From JAIEPT01 sp038217425 (GTDB lineage: Bacteria; Planctomycetota; Planctomycetia; Gemmatales; Gemmataceae), in contig JBBQPM010000031.1 of the NCBI GenBank assembly GCA_038217425.1, positions 1-49,496 on the forward strand: DNA of 49,496 nucleotides. The letters are read 5' to 3'. A model generated the notes under the pieces. It saw only the letters and a list, made by a program, of their open reading frames with translations. It had not been told where the DNA came from and searched no databases. Shown in pieces: positions 16,840-25,191 of this stretch; within the stretch, counting starts at the first letter, position 1, and each line of letters starts with the position of its first letter. The translations under genes were made by a program, and so were the position numbers.

Positions 16840-18600
16840 ATGGGCAAACATCGTATCTGGCACTGCCTCGCCATCTTGTTTCTGGCGCTGAGCCAATATC
16901 CCGCGCGCGCCGACGATTCGGTCGAGGCGCTTCGGCTTACGGTCCAGTCGATGGCGAGCTCCCTGCAGTCCGACGACGTCATCAATCTCTACAAACAGAC
17001 GCTGTCCAAGCGCGCGGACGATTTGAAAACGATCGACGAAATGTTCCGCGCCTTGTCGCTCGACGACTGGAAACCAGAGAAGGAAATCGTCGACCCGAAC
17101 ATCAAGAAAATCAACATCGACATGCGCGCGGCAGTGGGCGAGCGGCTGCAGAAGGAGATTCGCCGGGCGATCGAAAAGGGGGACGCGGACATTCGTCTGG
17201 CCCTCGCCAATCACATCGCGGAGATCGGGCCCACGATCGCGTCGTTGAAGCAGGAGGATCGGGCCGGATACATGCGCCTGCTGACGATGGAAGTCATCGA
17301 TCTGGCCAAGGATCGGGTGTTAGCGGTAAAGCAAGAAGGCTTGCGAGCGCTGGGGAACATCAACGCCCGGACGAAGGACGCGGTGCCGGTGTTTCGCGAA
17401 ATCCTGGGCAAGGATGCGGAAATCGGTCCGCGTCGTTTGGCCGCCGACGGTCTGGGCCAGTTAGTGCGCGTCGCGGCGCATCTGGAGCGTAAGGGCGCCA
17501 TCGTCAAACGTCCAGAGTTGATCGAGGCGGTCGAGAGTACGATTCGCGCCGTCAGCATCGGGCTCAAGGATGGCGACGTCGAAGTGCAGACGCTGTCGCT
17601 GAATACGATGAGCCTCGGCGCCCAGGCAGTTTGGGGCACCAAGATCATCGACGATCCCTTCAGGGCTCGCGACTTCGCTCCTCCCGGGCAGAAACTGACC
17701 GAATCGCAACGTGCCGACTACAACCGCATGTACAAGGAAGTCGAAAGGGAAGTCGACGAGATCCGTCCTGTCGTGATGGCGATGCGCGACCAGATCCCGG
17801 CCGTGCGCGCGGCGCTGGACAGCAATCAACCCGCAGTCCAACTCGCAGCCCTGAGGGCGCTGGAAGATTTCGGCGTCGTCTCGATGCGGATTCGTCAGCG
17901 CGTGCGGAGCCTGCAGCGGTTGATCGAGAATCAGGAAGTCATCGTCGATCCATCGAAGCTGATGATCGGCATGAATCCGTTCATGGAATTCACGACCCGC
18001 GATCTGCCGGCGGTGGCCGCGTTCCTTCGGCATCCGGACCTCAGACTTCGCCGCGCCGCGGGCCGATTCTTCGAGGTGCTCGAAGAGGAATCGCTCCCCG
18101 TGCTGCCGGCGCTGGTGCAAGCCCTGAGCGATTCGGACCGTTTCATTCGCCTGGGCGCTCTCAAGACGCTCGGCTTCTTCCCCGGCGACAAGGTCGCGGT
18201 CGCCATACCGGCAATCGCCGTCTTACTCAGTGATTATGACATTCACGTACGCAACCAGGCGGCGTTCACGATCGAGGCACTGGGGCCCAGGGCCAAGGAC
18301 GCCGTGCCGGCTCTGAGCCAGGCGATTCTCAAGCGCGACGTCGAGGCACGGCAAGCGGCGATGCTGGCGTTGCAAAAAATTCCAGTCGAGTGGTCGAAGG
18401 AAGCGCTCCCGAGTCTGATCGAATGCATCAAGGAATTCGATCCGCGCGTGGCGCTGGCGGCCGTGCAGACGATCGGCCGGATGGGACCGGCAGCGGCGAG
18501 CGCGGTCCCGCATCTGCGTCAGCTTTTGGGGCACGAGAACGAAGACGTTCGCCGCGCCGCCTCGGGCGCGATCCTCAGCATCGTGCCGATTCCGAAGTAG
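16840..18600 (+). CDS. Exported HEAT-repeat protein
   Basis: A 586-residue protein with a signal peptide (about 1-25, ending Q-Y-P-A-R-A) and tandem HEAT repeats. The repeats are clear at about 120-240 and again 320-580, in units of about 35-40 residues with the pattern 'AVPALxxxLxDxDxxVRxxAxxALxxIG'. Examples are LPVLPALVQALSDSDRFIRL, AIPAIAVLLSDYDIHVRNQA, AVPALSQAILKRDVEARQAA and AVPHLRQLLGHENEDVRRAA. This gives a superhelical scaffold in the periplasm or envelope, used for protein binding; no enzymatic motif is present. The middle (about 240-320) is a charged helical insert. It converges on the PQQ-propeller gene with only 26 bp between stops and no palindrome there, unlike most other convergent junctions in this window. 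Confidence 0.85.
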   Translation: MGKHRIWHCLAILFLALSQYPARADDSVEALRLTVQSMASSLQSDDVINLYKQTLSKRADDLKTIDEMFRALSLDDWKPEKEIVDPNIKKINIDMRAAVGERLQKEIRRAIEKGDADIRLALANHIAEIGPTIASLKQEDRAGYMRLLTMEVIDLAKDRVLAVKQEGLRALGNINARTKDAVPVFREILGKDAEIGPRRLAADGLGQLVRVAAHLERKGAIVKRPELIEAVESTIRAVSIGLKDGDVEVQTLSLNTMSLGAQAVWGTKIIDDPFRARDFAPPGQKLTESQRADYNRMYKEVEREVDEIRPVVMAMRDQIPAVRAALDSNQPAVQLAALRALEDFGVVSMRIRQRVRSLQRLIENQEVIVDPSKLMIGMNPFMEFTTRDLPAVAAFLRHPDLRLRRAAGRFFEVLEEESLPVLPALVQALSDSDRFIRLGALKTLGFFPGDKVAVAIPAIAVLLSDYDIHVRNQAAFTIEALGPRAKDAVPALSQAILKRDVEARQAAMLALQKIPVEWSKEALPSLIECIKEFDPRVALAAVQTIGRMGPAAASAVPHLRQLLGHENEDVRRAASGAILSIVPIPK

Positions 18601-18626
18601 CTGGCAGCCTCAGGCGAGCGGGACGA

Positions 18627-19838
18627 TCACTTACGCCCCAGTGCAATAACGTGATCGTGCGTGCGGAAGAAGAGCCGACCGCGAGCGATCGCCGGCGTCG
18701 CCTGCGATCCGGCGCCGAGCGCCTGGCGGGAAACCAACTCGAACTTCGCAGCCGCCTTCACCACGAAGACCTGGCCGTCGTCGGCGACCGCGTAGATCCG
18801 CTCGCCCGCCGCCACCGGCGACGCGGAGAACGTGCCGTCGAGCCGTTCTTGCCACAGCGTCTTGCCGGTCTTCAGCTCCGCGCAGGTCACGAACCCGAGT
18901 TCCGTGAACGAGAAGATCCAGTCGCCGATGGCGATCGGCGTTGCCATGTGGGAGACGTTTTTCTCGTTGCGCCATATTTCCTGGATCTTGCCCGACTCTG
19001 GACCGACGGCGACGAAGTGCTTGGCGCCGGCGGTGAACCCGCACGTTCCGATCACGAGATCGCCCGCCACGATCGGCGACACGATGGATCGTTCCTTGCT
19101 CTCCGGATTGAACGTCGAGACCTCCCAGGAAACCTTCCCCATTTTCGGATCGACCGCCGTGATGCCGTGCTTCCAGTTCGTGAAGATGATCTGCGACTCT
19201 TTCCCTGCCGGCTGATACACGCAGGGCGTGGCGTAGGTCGCGTTGCTCACCTTACGCGGCAACTGCCAACGCTGCGCCCCGGTCTTGGCGTCGAACGCCA
19301 GCAGCGAACTCTTGCCGTCTTGATCGTTCGCGACGATGACCAGTCCGTCGTGCACGATCGGCGATACGCCCATGCCGTGCTGACTCTGATACGCCCCGAG
19401 ATCGTTCTGCCAGGCGACCTTGCCCGCGTGATCCAGCGCGAGGATGATGTAATGGCTCGGCGTCGCCCACAGGACGTAGACATGATCGGCATCGGCGGCC
19501 GGCGTCGCGGTGGCGGCGCTGTTGCGCTTGTGCATCTTGTACTTCTCGCCCGGCAACTCGTAGCGCCAAACTTCCTTGCCGTCGTCCGCGTTCAAACATA
19601 CCGTGAAACGTCGCTCCTGGGCGTCGCTCGCGGTGACGAAGAGTTTATCGCCCCAGAGGACGGGACTGGAATGTCCCTTGCCGGGGAGCTTGGTTTTCCA
19701 GGCGTAGTCTTGCTCAGTCCACTGGGCGGGGAGCGTCGTCTCCGGGGAAACGCCGGCGCCGTTGGGGCCGCGGAAGCGCGACCATTCTTGGGCGGAGAGG
19801 ATCGTGGGCAGGAGGAGCGTGGCAATCACGGCGCGCAT
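18627..19838 (-). CDS. Exported PQQ-like beta-propeller repeat protein
   Basis: A 403-residue secreted protein with a signal peptide (about 1-16, ending L-S-A-Q) followed by W-S-R-F-R-G-P-N-G-A-G, the typical opening of Planctomycete PQQ-propeller proteins. Several PQQ-like blades with the pattern 'A-x-D-x-x-T-G-x-x-x-W' are visible: LNADDGKEVWRYELPG, ALDHAGKVAWQNDL, AFDAKTGAQRWQLP, AVDPKMGKVSWEVS, GPESGKIQEIWR and AELKTGKTLWQERL. This is the fold of BamB and quinoprotein dehydrogenases, but without visible PQQ-ligand residues, so a binding or scaffold role is more likely than redox catalysis. It lies 13 bp downstream of the RsmC-type methyltransferase on the same strand and could be co-transcribed with it. 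Confidence 0.87.
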   Translation of the reverse strand: MRAVIATLLLPTILSAQEWSRFRGPNGAGVSPETTLPAQWTEQDYAWKTKLPGKGHSSPVLWGDKLFVTASDAQERRFTVCLNADDGKEVWRYELPGEKYKMHKRNSAATATPAADADHVYVLWATPSHYIILALDHAGKVAWQNDLGAYQSQHGMGVSPIVHDGLVIVANDQDGKSSLLAFDAKTGAQRWQLPRKVSNATYATPCVYQPAGKESQIIFTNWKHGITAVDPKMGKVSWEVSTFNPESKERSIVSPIVAGDLVIGTCGFTAGAKHFVAVGPESGKIQEIWRNEKNVSHMATPIAIGDWIFSFTELGFVTCAELKTGKTLWQERLDGTFSASPVAAGERIYAVADDGQVFVVKAAAKFELVSRQALGAGSQATPAIARGRLFFRTHDHVIALGRK

Positions 19839-19851
19839 GGCGTATCCCCGG

Positions 19852-20877
19852 TTATTTTTTCTGAGCGATGAAGATGAAGTAGGTCCGCTTCTCGTAGGTG
19901 TCGACGGAGCCGAAAGTCTCTTCCATGAGCTTGGTCGCCGCCTCGATCTGTTTGGTGACGAGGTAGAACGTTCCCCCGGGCTTGAGGAAATCTTTGCCGC
20001 GCTGGACGAAACGCTGGGCGATCGACATATTTGCGAAGTAGGGGGGATTGGCGAGGACGACGTCGAACGATGCTTCCTCGGGCCCCTTGAGCTGGGCGGA
20101 CGCGTACGTCTGAAAGTTGGGGACGCCGACGTTCCTGGCGTTCAGTTCCGCAAGTTCGAGCGAGCGGAGATTGCTATCGAGGAAGGCGATGAAGCCGGCA
20201 GGTCCGGCTTTGCGGGCGGCGAGGATGCCGTTGGTGCCGATACCGCAGCCGAGGTCGAGCACGCGGGCGCCTTCGGGGATCTCCATGGCCTCGCAGAGCG
20301 CGCGGGCGCCGTGATCGAATCGGCCGTAGGAAAACGCCCCGGGCCGCGAAGTGAAGGTGTACGAGGTCGTTTCATCGGCGCGGACGTTGAAGGTCATTTC
20401 GTGTCGGCGTCGGGGGCGATCGCGTTCGCGGGCGCACCAGAAGACGCTATTTCGGCCATTCATGGGAGAGTGGACGGTACCGAAGACCTTTTTGAGCGCG
20501 GGCTGAAAGAGGTCGTCCTTTTCGTAGGGAGACAGGACGATGAAGCTGCCGCCTGGCTTGAGCACATGAAAGCCCTGTTCGAGGACGTCGAGCTTGAGCG
20601 CCCGTTCGCCGCGCAAGGGAGCGGGGAAGATGACCGTCTGAAATTCGGCCGGGAGATTCCAGAGGTCGGCGGACGTTTCGACTTTCGCTCTGGGGATCTC
20701 CGCTTGCACGCGCTCGGCGGGAAACAGGTCCATCTGATAGTCGGAAAAGCCCGGCTCCAGCGTCTGTTCGAGTTCGAGCAACTCGCGCAGCGTGCCGAGC
20801 ACGACCAGCACGGGGGGCTTGACGCGCGGAGAAACGGCGGCAAGGAGTTCGGTAAGAGACGGCTTCCGGCGCGGCAT
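19852..20877 (-). CDS. RsmC/RlmG-type rRNA guanine-N2 methyltransferase
   Basis: A 341-residue protein with the two-domain layout of RsmC/RlmG: a degenerate N-terminal methyltransferase-like half (about 20-160, with LKPGGSFIVLSPYEKDD) and an active C-terminal MTS (small) domain (about 165-341). The active half has VLDLGCGIGTNGI (motif I), the SAM-ribose acidic residue in FLDSNLRSLELAE, and N-P-P-Y in VVLANPPYFA, the motif IV of N-methyltransferases acting on exocyclic amines. It probably methylates a guanine N2 of 16S or 23S rRNA; which site cannot be told. It is followed after 13 bp by the PQQ-propeller gene. Confidence 0.85.
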   Translation of the reverse strand: MPRRKPSLTELLAAVSPRVKPPVLVVLGTLRELLELEQTLEPGFSDYQMDLFPAERVQAEIPRAKVETSADLWNLPAEFQTVIFPAPLRGERALKLDVLEQGFHVLKPGGSFIVLSPYEKDDLFQPALKKVFGTVHSPMNGRNSVFWCARERDRPRRRHEMTFNVRADETTSYTFTSRPGAFSYGRFDHGARALCEAMEIPEGARVLDLGCGIGTNGILAARKAGPAGFIAFLDSNLRSLELAELNARNVGVPNFQTYASAQLKGPEEASFDVVLANPPYFANMSIAQRFVQRGKDFLKPGGTFYLVTKQIEAATKLMEETFGSVDTYEKRTYFIFIAQKK

Positions 20878-20951
20878 AAAGGTTCCTCATTCCGAGCGGC
20901 GACTCGAAAAGGGCATGATACCTTTCGCACGGACGGATTCAATCGGCATCG

Positions 20952-21386
20952 TCATTCGGGCTTCAGCGCCGGCGGATTGCGCACGAAGATCACCGCACGC
21001 GGATTGAGGAGGCTCAAAAGGTTTTCTGAAGGCGGCAAAGGTTGATCCGCGAACACCACCGCGACCCCGGGCCTCAACAGAGTCGCGAGGTCCGCCTCAG
21101 CGATCGGCGTCCCCTTCGGATTCACGGCAGAATAATCCCGCAGCGAACGCGTCGATTGGGAAGGAACAACCCTGGTAACGGTGACCGCCACGATTTCCGT
21201 TTCGACTTTGCCGTTTACCAATTTTTGCCGCTTCTCGGCCACTCGTTCGGCAACGGAGACAAGCTGGGTGCTGGTAAGCTGACCCTTGGCAAGATCGACG
21301 CTTTCCACAACGACCAATTGCAGAGGGGTCTGTGCAGAAAGCGCGGGAACGAGCAGCAGGCAAGCCAGGAGAGCGAGGCGGTTCAT
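20952..21386 (-). CDS. Small secreted protein, unknown function
   Basis: A 144-residue protein starting at 21386, chosen because GGAG lies about 7 nt upstream and a clean signal peptide follows (MNRLALLACLLLVPALSAQ). The frame remains open to 21785 but that part is antisense to the DUF1579 gene. The mature part is a mixed, charged domain with V-V-V-E-S-V-D-L-A-K-G-Q-L and a proline-containing C-terminus (FADQPLPPSENLLSLLNPRA). I do not recognise the family. It may be a lineage-specific planctomycete secreted protein. The gene is divergent from DUF1579 and lies upstream of the RsmC-type gene on the same strand (74 bp gap). Confidence 0.7.
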   Translation of the reverse strand: MNRLALLACLLLVPALSAQTPLQLVVVESVDLAKGQLTSTQLVSVAERVAEKRQKLVNGKVETEIVAVTVTRVVPSQSTRSLRDYSAVNPKGTPIAEADLATLLRPGVAVVFADQPLPPSENLLSLLNPRAVIFVRNPPALKPE

Positions 21387-21563
21387 GGCGGGCTCCGGGA
21401 GATATTGATACCCGGAGTGTACCTTGCCGGTCGCTGAAGCCGCAAGTGATTTCTGGAAGGCCCGCTGCACAAACAAGAGCTTTCCACGCCGACCCAACAC
21501 GCATTCTCCATACGATCTCAAGGAGCCTCTTTTCCCTTCGCCCAAACTCGTAAAACAGAGAAA

Positions 21564-21580
21564 ACCGGCGCCGCGCCGGT
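21564..21580. repeat. Small hairpin in the leader of the DUF1579 gene
   Basis: ACCGGCG-CCG-CGCCGGT is a perfect 7-bp stem with a 3-nt loop, ending 30 bp before ATG 21611 and about 20 bp before its ribosome site (GGGAGA). It could affect translation or mark a transcription start region; it may also be chance in GC-rich DNA. Confidence 0.35.
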
Positions 21581-21610
21581 GAAGTCCAACTTTCCAATGG
21601 GAGAATAGCC

Positions 21611-22090
21611 ATGCACAATGAGACGCCCAACGCAGACCATCATTGGCTCCAAAAACTCGTGGGCGAGTGGACCTACGAATCCGAATGCTCCATGGGGCCC
21701 GATCAATCCCCAATGAAAATGACCGGCAAAGACAGCGTCCGCGCGATCGGCCCCTTCTGGGTGCAATGCGAAGGCACTGCCACAATGCCCGACGGCACGC
21801 CGGGTACGACGCAAATGACGTTGGGCTTCGACCCGAACAAGAAAAGATACGTAGGATCGTTCATCGGTTCGATGATGACGTTTTTTTGGCTTTACGACGG
21901 CGGCCGCGAGGGGGATGTGCTGACGCTCGACGCCGAGGGCCCGAACATGGCCGTGCCGGGGACGATGGCGAAGTATCAGGACATCATCGAATTCAAGAGC
22001 GACGACCACCGTGTCTTGTACGCACAGACGCTTGGGGAGGACGGCAAGTGGGTGCGCTTCATGACCGCCCACTACCGCCGTACGAAGTAA
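21611..22090 (+). CDS. DUF1579 family protein
   Basis: A 159-residue cytoplasmic protein of the DUF1579 family. Recognisable features are the opening H-x-W-L-Q-K-L-V-G-E-W-T-Y, the central MTLGFDPNKKRYVGSFIGSMM block and W-L-Y-D-G beta-strands, consistent with the calycin-like beta-barrel predicted for this family, whose biochemical function is unknown. GGGAGA lies 8 nt before the ATG. The length is typical. It lies 87 bp before the toxin-antitoxin pair on the same strand but is probably a separate unit. Confidence 0.87.
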   Translation: MHNETPNADHHWLQKLVGEWTYESECSMGPDQSPMKMTGKDSVRAIGPFWVQCEGTATMPDGTPGTTQMTLGFDPNKKRYVGSFIGSMMTFFWLYDGGREGDVLTLDAEGPNMAVPGTMAKYQDIIEFKSDDHRVLYAQTLGEDGKWVRFMTAHYRRTK

Positions 22091-22177
22091 TCGGGGGGGC
22101 GGGTCCGTCTTCGCGCCAGCGGCCGGGTTTGCTAAGATCAGCGTAGCAGCAAGCTACCGGGGCCAACGGAGGCTGAG

Positions 22178-22441
22178 ATGGATATTGAGGAAGCGGAAAA
22201 GCACTTCACCGAGTTGGTGGACAAAGTCGAACACGAAGGCGTCTCGATTGATTTAGAGCGCGACCACAAAATCGTCGCGCGCCTATCGCCAATTGACCCG
22301 GCGTCGAAGAAAAAGACGTTTGCGGAATTGATCGCCTTTTTGCAGGAGAAGAAATTTCTTGGCGATGATGCGGAACAGTTCAAGCGAGATTGTGAAGCTG
22401 CAGGCAACGAACCTTTGGCGGAGGAACGAATATGGGACTGA
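22178..22441 (+). CDS. VapB/Phd-like antitoxin
   Basis: An 87-residue protein whose N-terminus (EEAEKHFTELVDKVEHEGVSI, split here as the Phd/YefM-type dimer segment) and I-V-A-R-L-S-P at 32-38 match the prevent-host-death antitoxin fold. That fold binds the operon's promoter and neutralises the partner toxin through the C-terminal tail (about 45-87, acidic and ending in E-R-I-W-D). It lacks the first strand residues usual for the family, so either the start is further upstream in a non-ATG codon or the family is trimmed here. GGAGG lies about 8 nt before ATG 22178. It overlaps the toxin gene by 10 bp. Confidence 0.8.
   Translation: MDIEEAEKHFTELVDKVEHEGVSIDLERDHKIVARLSPIDPASKKKTFAELIAFLQEKKFLGDDAEQFKRDCEAAGNEPLAEERIWD
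22420..22425 (+). promoter_or_regulatory. Ribosome binding site of the PIN toxin inside the antitoxin gene
   Basis: GGAGGA lies 6 nt before ATG 22432 and inside the coding region of the antitoxin, which supports the 10-bp overlap and coupled expression of the pair. Confidence 0.7.
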
Positions 22442-22833
22442 TGGTGGATACCAATGTGCTCATTGACTCCGAGAGAGCCGGCGTAACGATCGACTTCGCC
22501 CTACAACCTTTAGAGCAACTGCATATCAACACTGTGATTGCGTCCGAGTTGCTCACCGGAGTGTTCCGCGCCGTCTCGGAGGAACGGCGCGACCAGCGTT
22601 TGGCCTTCGTCGAATCCGTGTTCAACTCCGCCATCGTATATGCTTTCACGCTCGAGATCGCGCGACTACATGCGGAGTTGCAAGCCTACCTGAAAAAGAA
22701 AGGCACGCCGATCGGCGCTCATGACTTGATCATCGCCGCCACGGCGCTTTACTACGGGCATTCCCTGCTCACCGACAACGTCCGAGATTTTTCGCGCGTC
22801 CCCAATCTTCACGTCATTCCATTCGTTTCGTAA
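22432..22833 (+). CDS. vapC: VapC-like PIN-domain ribonuclease toxin
   Basis: A 133-residue PIN-domain toxin, predicted to cleave RNA with Mg2+. The four acidic active-site positions are visible: D6 in MVDTNVLID, E39 in I-A-S-E-L-L-T-G, D98 in G-A-H-D-L-I-I-A-A-T-A-L, and D115 and D119 in LLTDNVRDF. The length is typical for VapC. It starts inside the antitoxin gene (10-bp overlap), the normal antitoxin-first order of type II systems. The tight arrangement and the intact catalytic residues suggest a functional pair. It is followed after 13 bp by the Asp-box propeller gene, which has no evident link to it. Confidence 0.92.
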   Translation: MGLMVDTNVLIDSERAGVTIDFALQPLEQLHINTVIASELLTGVFRAVSEERRDQRLAFVESVFNSAIVYAFTLEIARLHAELQAYLKKKGTPIGAHDLIIAATALYYGHSLLTDNVRDFSRVPNLHVIPFVS

Positions 22834-22846
22834 GCGGAGCATTTGC

Positions 22847-23959
22847 ATGAGCAGCGTTCGCGTTCTCGTCGGCACTCGCAAGGGCGCCTTCATTCTCACG
22901 TCCGACGGCAAACGCCAGACGTGGGACGTGGCCGGGCCGCACTTCGGGGGCTGGGAACTTTATCACCTCAAAGGCTCGCCCGCCGACCCCAATCGCATCT
23001 ATGCGTCGCAGTCGAGCAGCTGGTTCGGGCAGATCATTCAGCGCTCCAATGACGGCGGCAAGACGTGGGAGCCCGTCGGCAACAAGTTTACCTACGAAGG
23101 AACGCCTGGCACGCATCAGTGGTACGACGGCACGGCCCACCCATGGGAATTCAAACGCGTCTGGCATCTGGAGCCGTCGCTGACCGATCCCGATACCGTC
23201 TACGCCGGCGTCGAAGATGCCGCCCTCTTCCGCTCCACCGACGGCGGGCAATCCTGGCAGGAACTCCCGGGCCTACGCGATCAACAAGGCTCGAGCTGGA
23301 TGCCCGGCGCCGGCGGCATGGGACTGCACACCATCCTGCTCGACCCGACCAATCCCCAGCGAATCTTCATCGCCATCTCCGCCGCCGGCGTTTTCCGTAG
23401 CGACGACGGCGGTCAATCCTGGAAAATCGCCACCAAGGGGTTGCACTCTCAGTTCATGCCCGATCCCACCGCTCCCGTCGGCCATTGCGTCCACCGCATT
23501 GCCATGCACCCGTCTCGGCCCAACACCCTCTTCATGCAGAAACACTGGCACATCATGCGCAGCGACGACGCCGGCGATTCCTGGCAGAAAGTCAGCGGCA
23601 ATCTCCCCACCGATTTCGGCTTCCCCATCGACGTCCACGCCCACGAACCCGAAACCATCTACGTCGTTCCAATTAAGAGCGATTCCGAGCACTATCCCCC
23701 CGAAGGCAAGCTCCGCGTCTACCGCAGCCGAACTGGCGGCAACGAATGGGAGGCCCTTACGAACGGTTTGCCGCAGGAGAATTGTTACGTCAACGTCCTG
23801 CGCGACGCCATGTCCGTCGATTCGCTCGACGAGTGCGGCGTCTACTTCGGCACCACCGGCGGCCAGGTCTACTGCTCGACGAACTCGGGCGATTCCTGGA
23901 AGCCGATCGTCCGCGATCTCCCCGCCGTCGTCTCCGTCGAGGTGCAGACGCTGCCATGA
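22847..23959 (+). CDS. Asp-box (BNR-like) beta-propeller protein
   Basis: A 370-residue protein without a signal peptide, built of BNR/Asp-box propeller blades 'S-x-D-G-G-x-x-W': SNDGGKTW (about 65-72), STDGGQSW, SDDGGQSW, S-D-D-A-G-D-S-W and T-N-S-G-D-S-W at the end. The opening V-R-V-L-V-G-T-R-K-G-A-F matches the WD40/YVTN/BNR-like family often labelled glycosyl hydrolase or sialidase. The sialidase catalytic Arg triad and Tyr/Glu pair are not evident, so hydrolase activity should not be assumed. Its stop (TGA 23957-23959) overlaps the ATG of the MoaD-like gene, so the two are translationally coupled, which suggests a joint role. Confidence 0.85.
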   Translation: MSSVRVLVGTRKGAFILTSDGKRQTWDVAGPHFGGWELYHLKGSPADPNRIYASQSSSWFGQIIQRSNDGGKTWEPVGNKFTYEGTPGTHQWYDGTAHPWEFKRVWHLEPSLTDPDTVYAGVEDAALFRSTDGGQSWQELPGLRDQQGSSWMPGAGGMGLHTILLDPTNPQRIFIAISAAGVFRSDDGGQSWKIATKGLHSQFMPDPTAPVGHCVHRIAMHPSRPNTLFMQKHWHIMRSDDAGDSWQKVSGNLPTDFGFPIDVHAHEPETIYVVPIKSDSEHYPPEGKLRVYRSRTGGNEWEALTNGLPQENCYVNVLRDAMSVDSLDECGVYFGTTGGQVYCSTNSGDSWKPIVRDLPAVVSVEVQTLP

Positions 23960-24252
23960 TCCGCGTCATCTTGCCGCAACATCTACGCACCCTGGCGAAC
24001 GTCGCCGGCGAAGTGACGCTGGCGGTATCGGGCGCGATCACGCCGAACTCCATCGTCTCGGCCCTTGAGACGCGCTATCCGATGCTCCGCGGCGCCATCC
24101 GCGACTACGGCACGCTCAAGCGCCGGCCGCTGCTCCGCTATTTCGCCTGCGAGGAAGACGTGTCGCACGACGCCCCCGATGCGCTGCTCCCCAAGGCAAT
24201 CGCTTCGGGAGCAGAGCCGTTCATGATCGTGGGCGCGATCGCCGGCGGCTAA
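23956..24252 (+). CDS. MoaD/ThiS-type sulfur-carrier protein with C-terminal Gly-Gly
   Basis: A 98-residue ubiquitin-fold protein. The start at 23956 follows from the ATGA overlap with the propeller gene. The fold is visible as MIRVILPQHLRTLA..., a central L-L-R-Y-F-A-C-E-E-D-V-S-H segment (the beta-strand 'R-F-F-V-N-x-E-x' of MoaD-like proteins) and the end E-P-F-M-I-V-G-A-I-A-G-G. The terminal Gly-Gly is the residue pair that an E1-like enzyme (MoeB/ThiF) adenylates and thiocarboxylates. No E1-like or molybdopterin-synthase gene is nearby, so the sulfur acceptor or conjugation role is open. Some such proteins serve molybdopterin, thiamine, tRNA thiolation or protein conjugation. Confidence 0.85.
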   Translation: MIRVILPQHLRTLANVAGEVTLAVSGAITPNSIVSALETRYPMLRGAIRDYGTLKRRPLLRYFACEEDVSHDAPDALLPKAIASGAEPFMIVGAIAGG

Positions 24253-24282
24253 ACACTTCTTCACCAACAAGATTGGCCAAAC

Positions 24283-25068
24283 ATGAAACACTCGATCGCT
24301 TGCATATTCGTCTTTCTCTGCGGCTCGGCGACTTTCGCTCAGGCCCCCAAGAAGGTTCTCCCGCTCCCGGGCGACGTCTTTCTGATCGCGGATCGGCCGG
24401 CGTTTTTGATCGCGGCCAAGCCCGAACTCGCGGGCAAAACAAAGCCGTGGGTCTGGTACGCGCCGACGTTTCAAAATCTCCCCGGCTCCATCGAGAAGTG
24501 GATGTTCGAGCGCTTCACAGGAGCCGGGATCGCCATTGCCGGCATCGACGTCGGCGAGTCGTACGGCAGCCCCGATGGGCGCAAGCTGTTCGATGCGCTG
24601 TACCAGGAGATGACCGAGAAGCATGGATATTCGAAGAAGCCGATCCTCTTGGGCCGAAGCCGCGGCGGCTTGATGACGCTCGCCTGGGCGGCGGAGAATC
24701 CCGACAAGGTCGCCGGCTTCGCGGGCATCTATCCCGTCTGCAATGTCGCCAGCTATCCTGGAATCGCCAAGGCCGCGGGGGCGTACAAGATGACGGCGGA
24801 ACAGCTCACGGCAAAGCTTGCAGAGCACAATCCCATCGATCGGCTCGCGGAGTTAGCGAAGGCGAAAGTCCCGCTCTTTGCGATCCACGGCGACGTCGAT
24901 ACGGTGGTCCCGCTTGAAGCGAATTCCGGCCTGCTGGCAAAACGCTACCTCGCCCTGGGCGGCACGATGCAGCTCGTCGTCCCGCCGGGCCAGGGGCATA
25001 GCGGCTGGGTCGGCTTCTTTCAAAGCGAAGACCTGGTGAAATTCGTGCTCGATCACGCGAAGAAGTAG
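24283..25068 (+). CDS. Exported alpha/beta-hydrolase
   Basis: A 261-residue protein with a signal peptide (about 1-20, ending T-F-A-Q) and an alpha/beta-hydrolase (prolyl-oligopeptidase-like, dienelactone-hydrolase-like) domain. The nucleophile elbow is G-R-S-R-G-G (Ser126), the acid is an Asp in I-H-G-D-V-D-T-V-V-P (Asp204 or Asp206), and the His is in G-Q-G-H-S-G-W (His239), a complete triad. Such enzymes are secreted esterases or peptidases; the substrate is unknown. It starts 30 bp after the MoaD-like gene and may belong to the same transcript. It is convergent with the WD40 gene, with a long palindrome between. Confidence 0.87.
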   Translation: MKHSIACIFVFLCGSATFAQAPKKVLPLPGDVFLIADRPAFLIAAKPELAGKTKPWVWYAPTFQNLPGSIEKWMFERFTGAGIAIAGIDVGESYGSPDGRKLFDALYQEMTEKHGYSKKPILLGRSRGGLMTLAWAAENPDKVAGFAGIYPVCNVASYPGIAKAAGAYKMTAEQLTAKLAEHNPIDRLAELAKAKVPLFAIHGDVDTVVPLEANSGLLAKRYLALGGTMQLVVPPGQGHSGWVGFFQSEDLVKFVLDHAKK

Positions 25069-25109
25069 CGGCTGAAGGAAACAATAAGCAGCCGTGAAGT
25101 GTCCTTCGT

Positions 25110-25170
25110 CGTGGGGCACGTTTGTAACGTGCTGCGTGCGAAAACTGGCACGTTACAAACGTGCCCCACG
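25110..25170. repeat. Long inverted repeat between convergent genes, CGTGGGGCACGTTT family
   Basis: Arms of 23 matching nt (25110-25132 and 25148-25170) are perfect reverse complements around a 15-nt centre. The same family forms a second, slightly different inverted pair at 31592-31670. It lies between the hydrolase stop (25068) and the stop of the convergent WD40 gene (25192). The arms are more conserved than any terminator needs to be, which suggests a mobile or gene-converted repeat that also acts as a two-way terminator. Confidence 0.87.
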
Positions 25171-25191
25171 AAACGCCGTCGCGGCTGGCGT

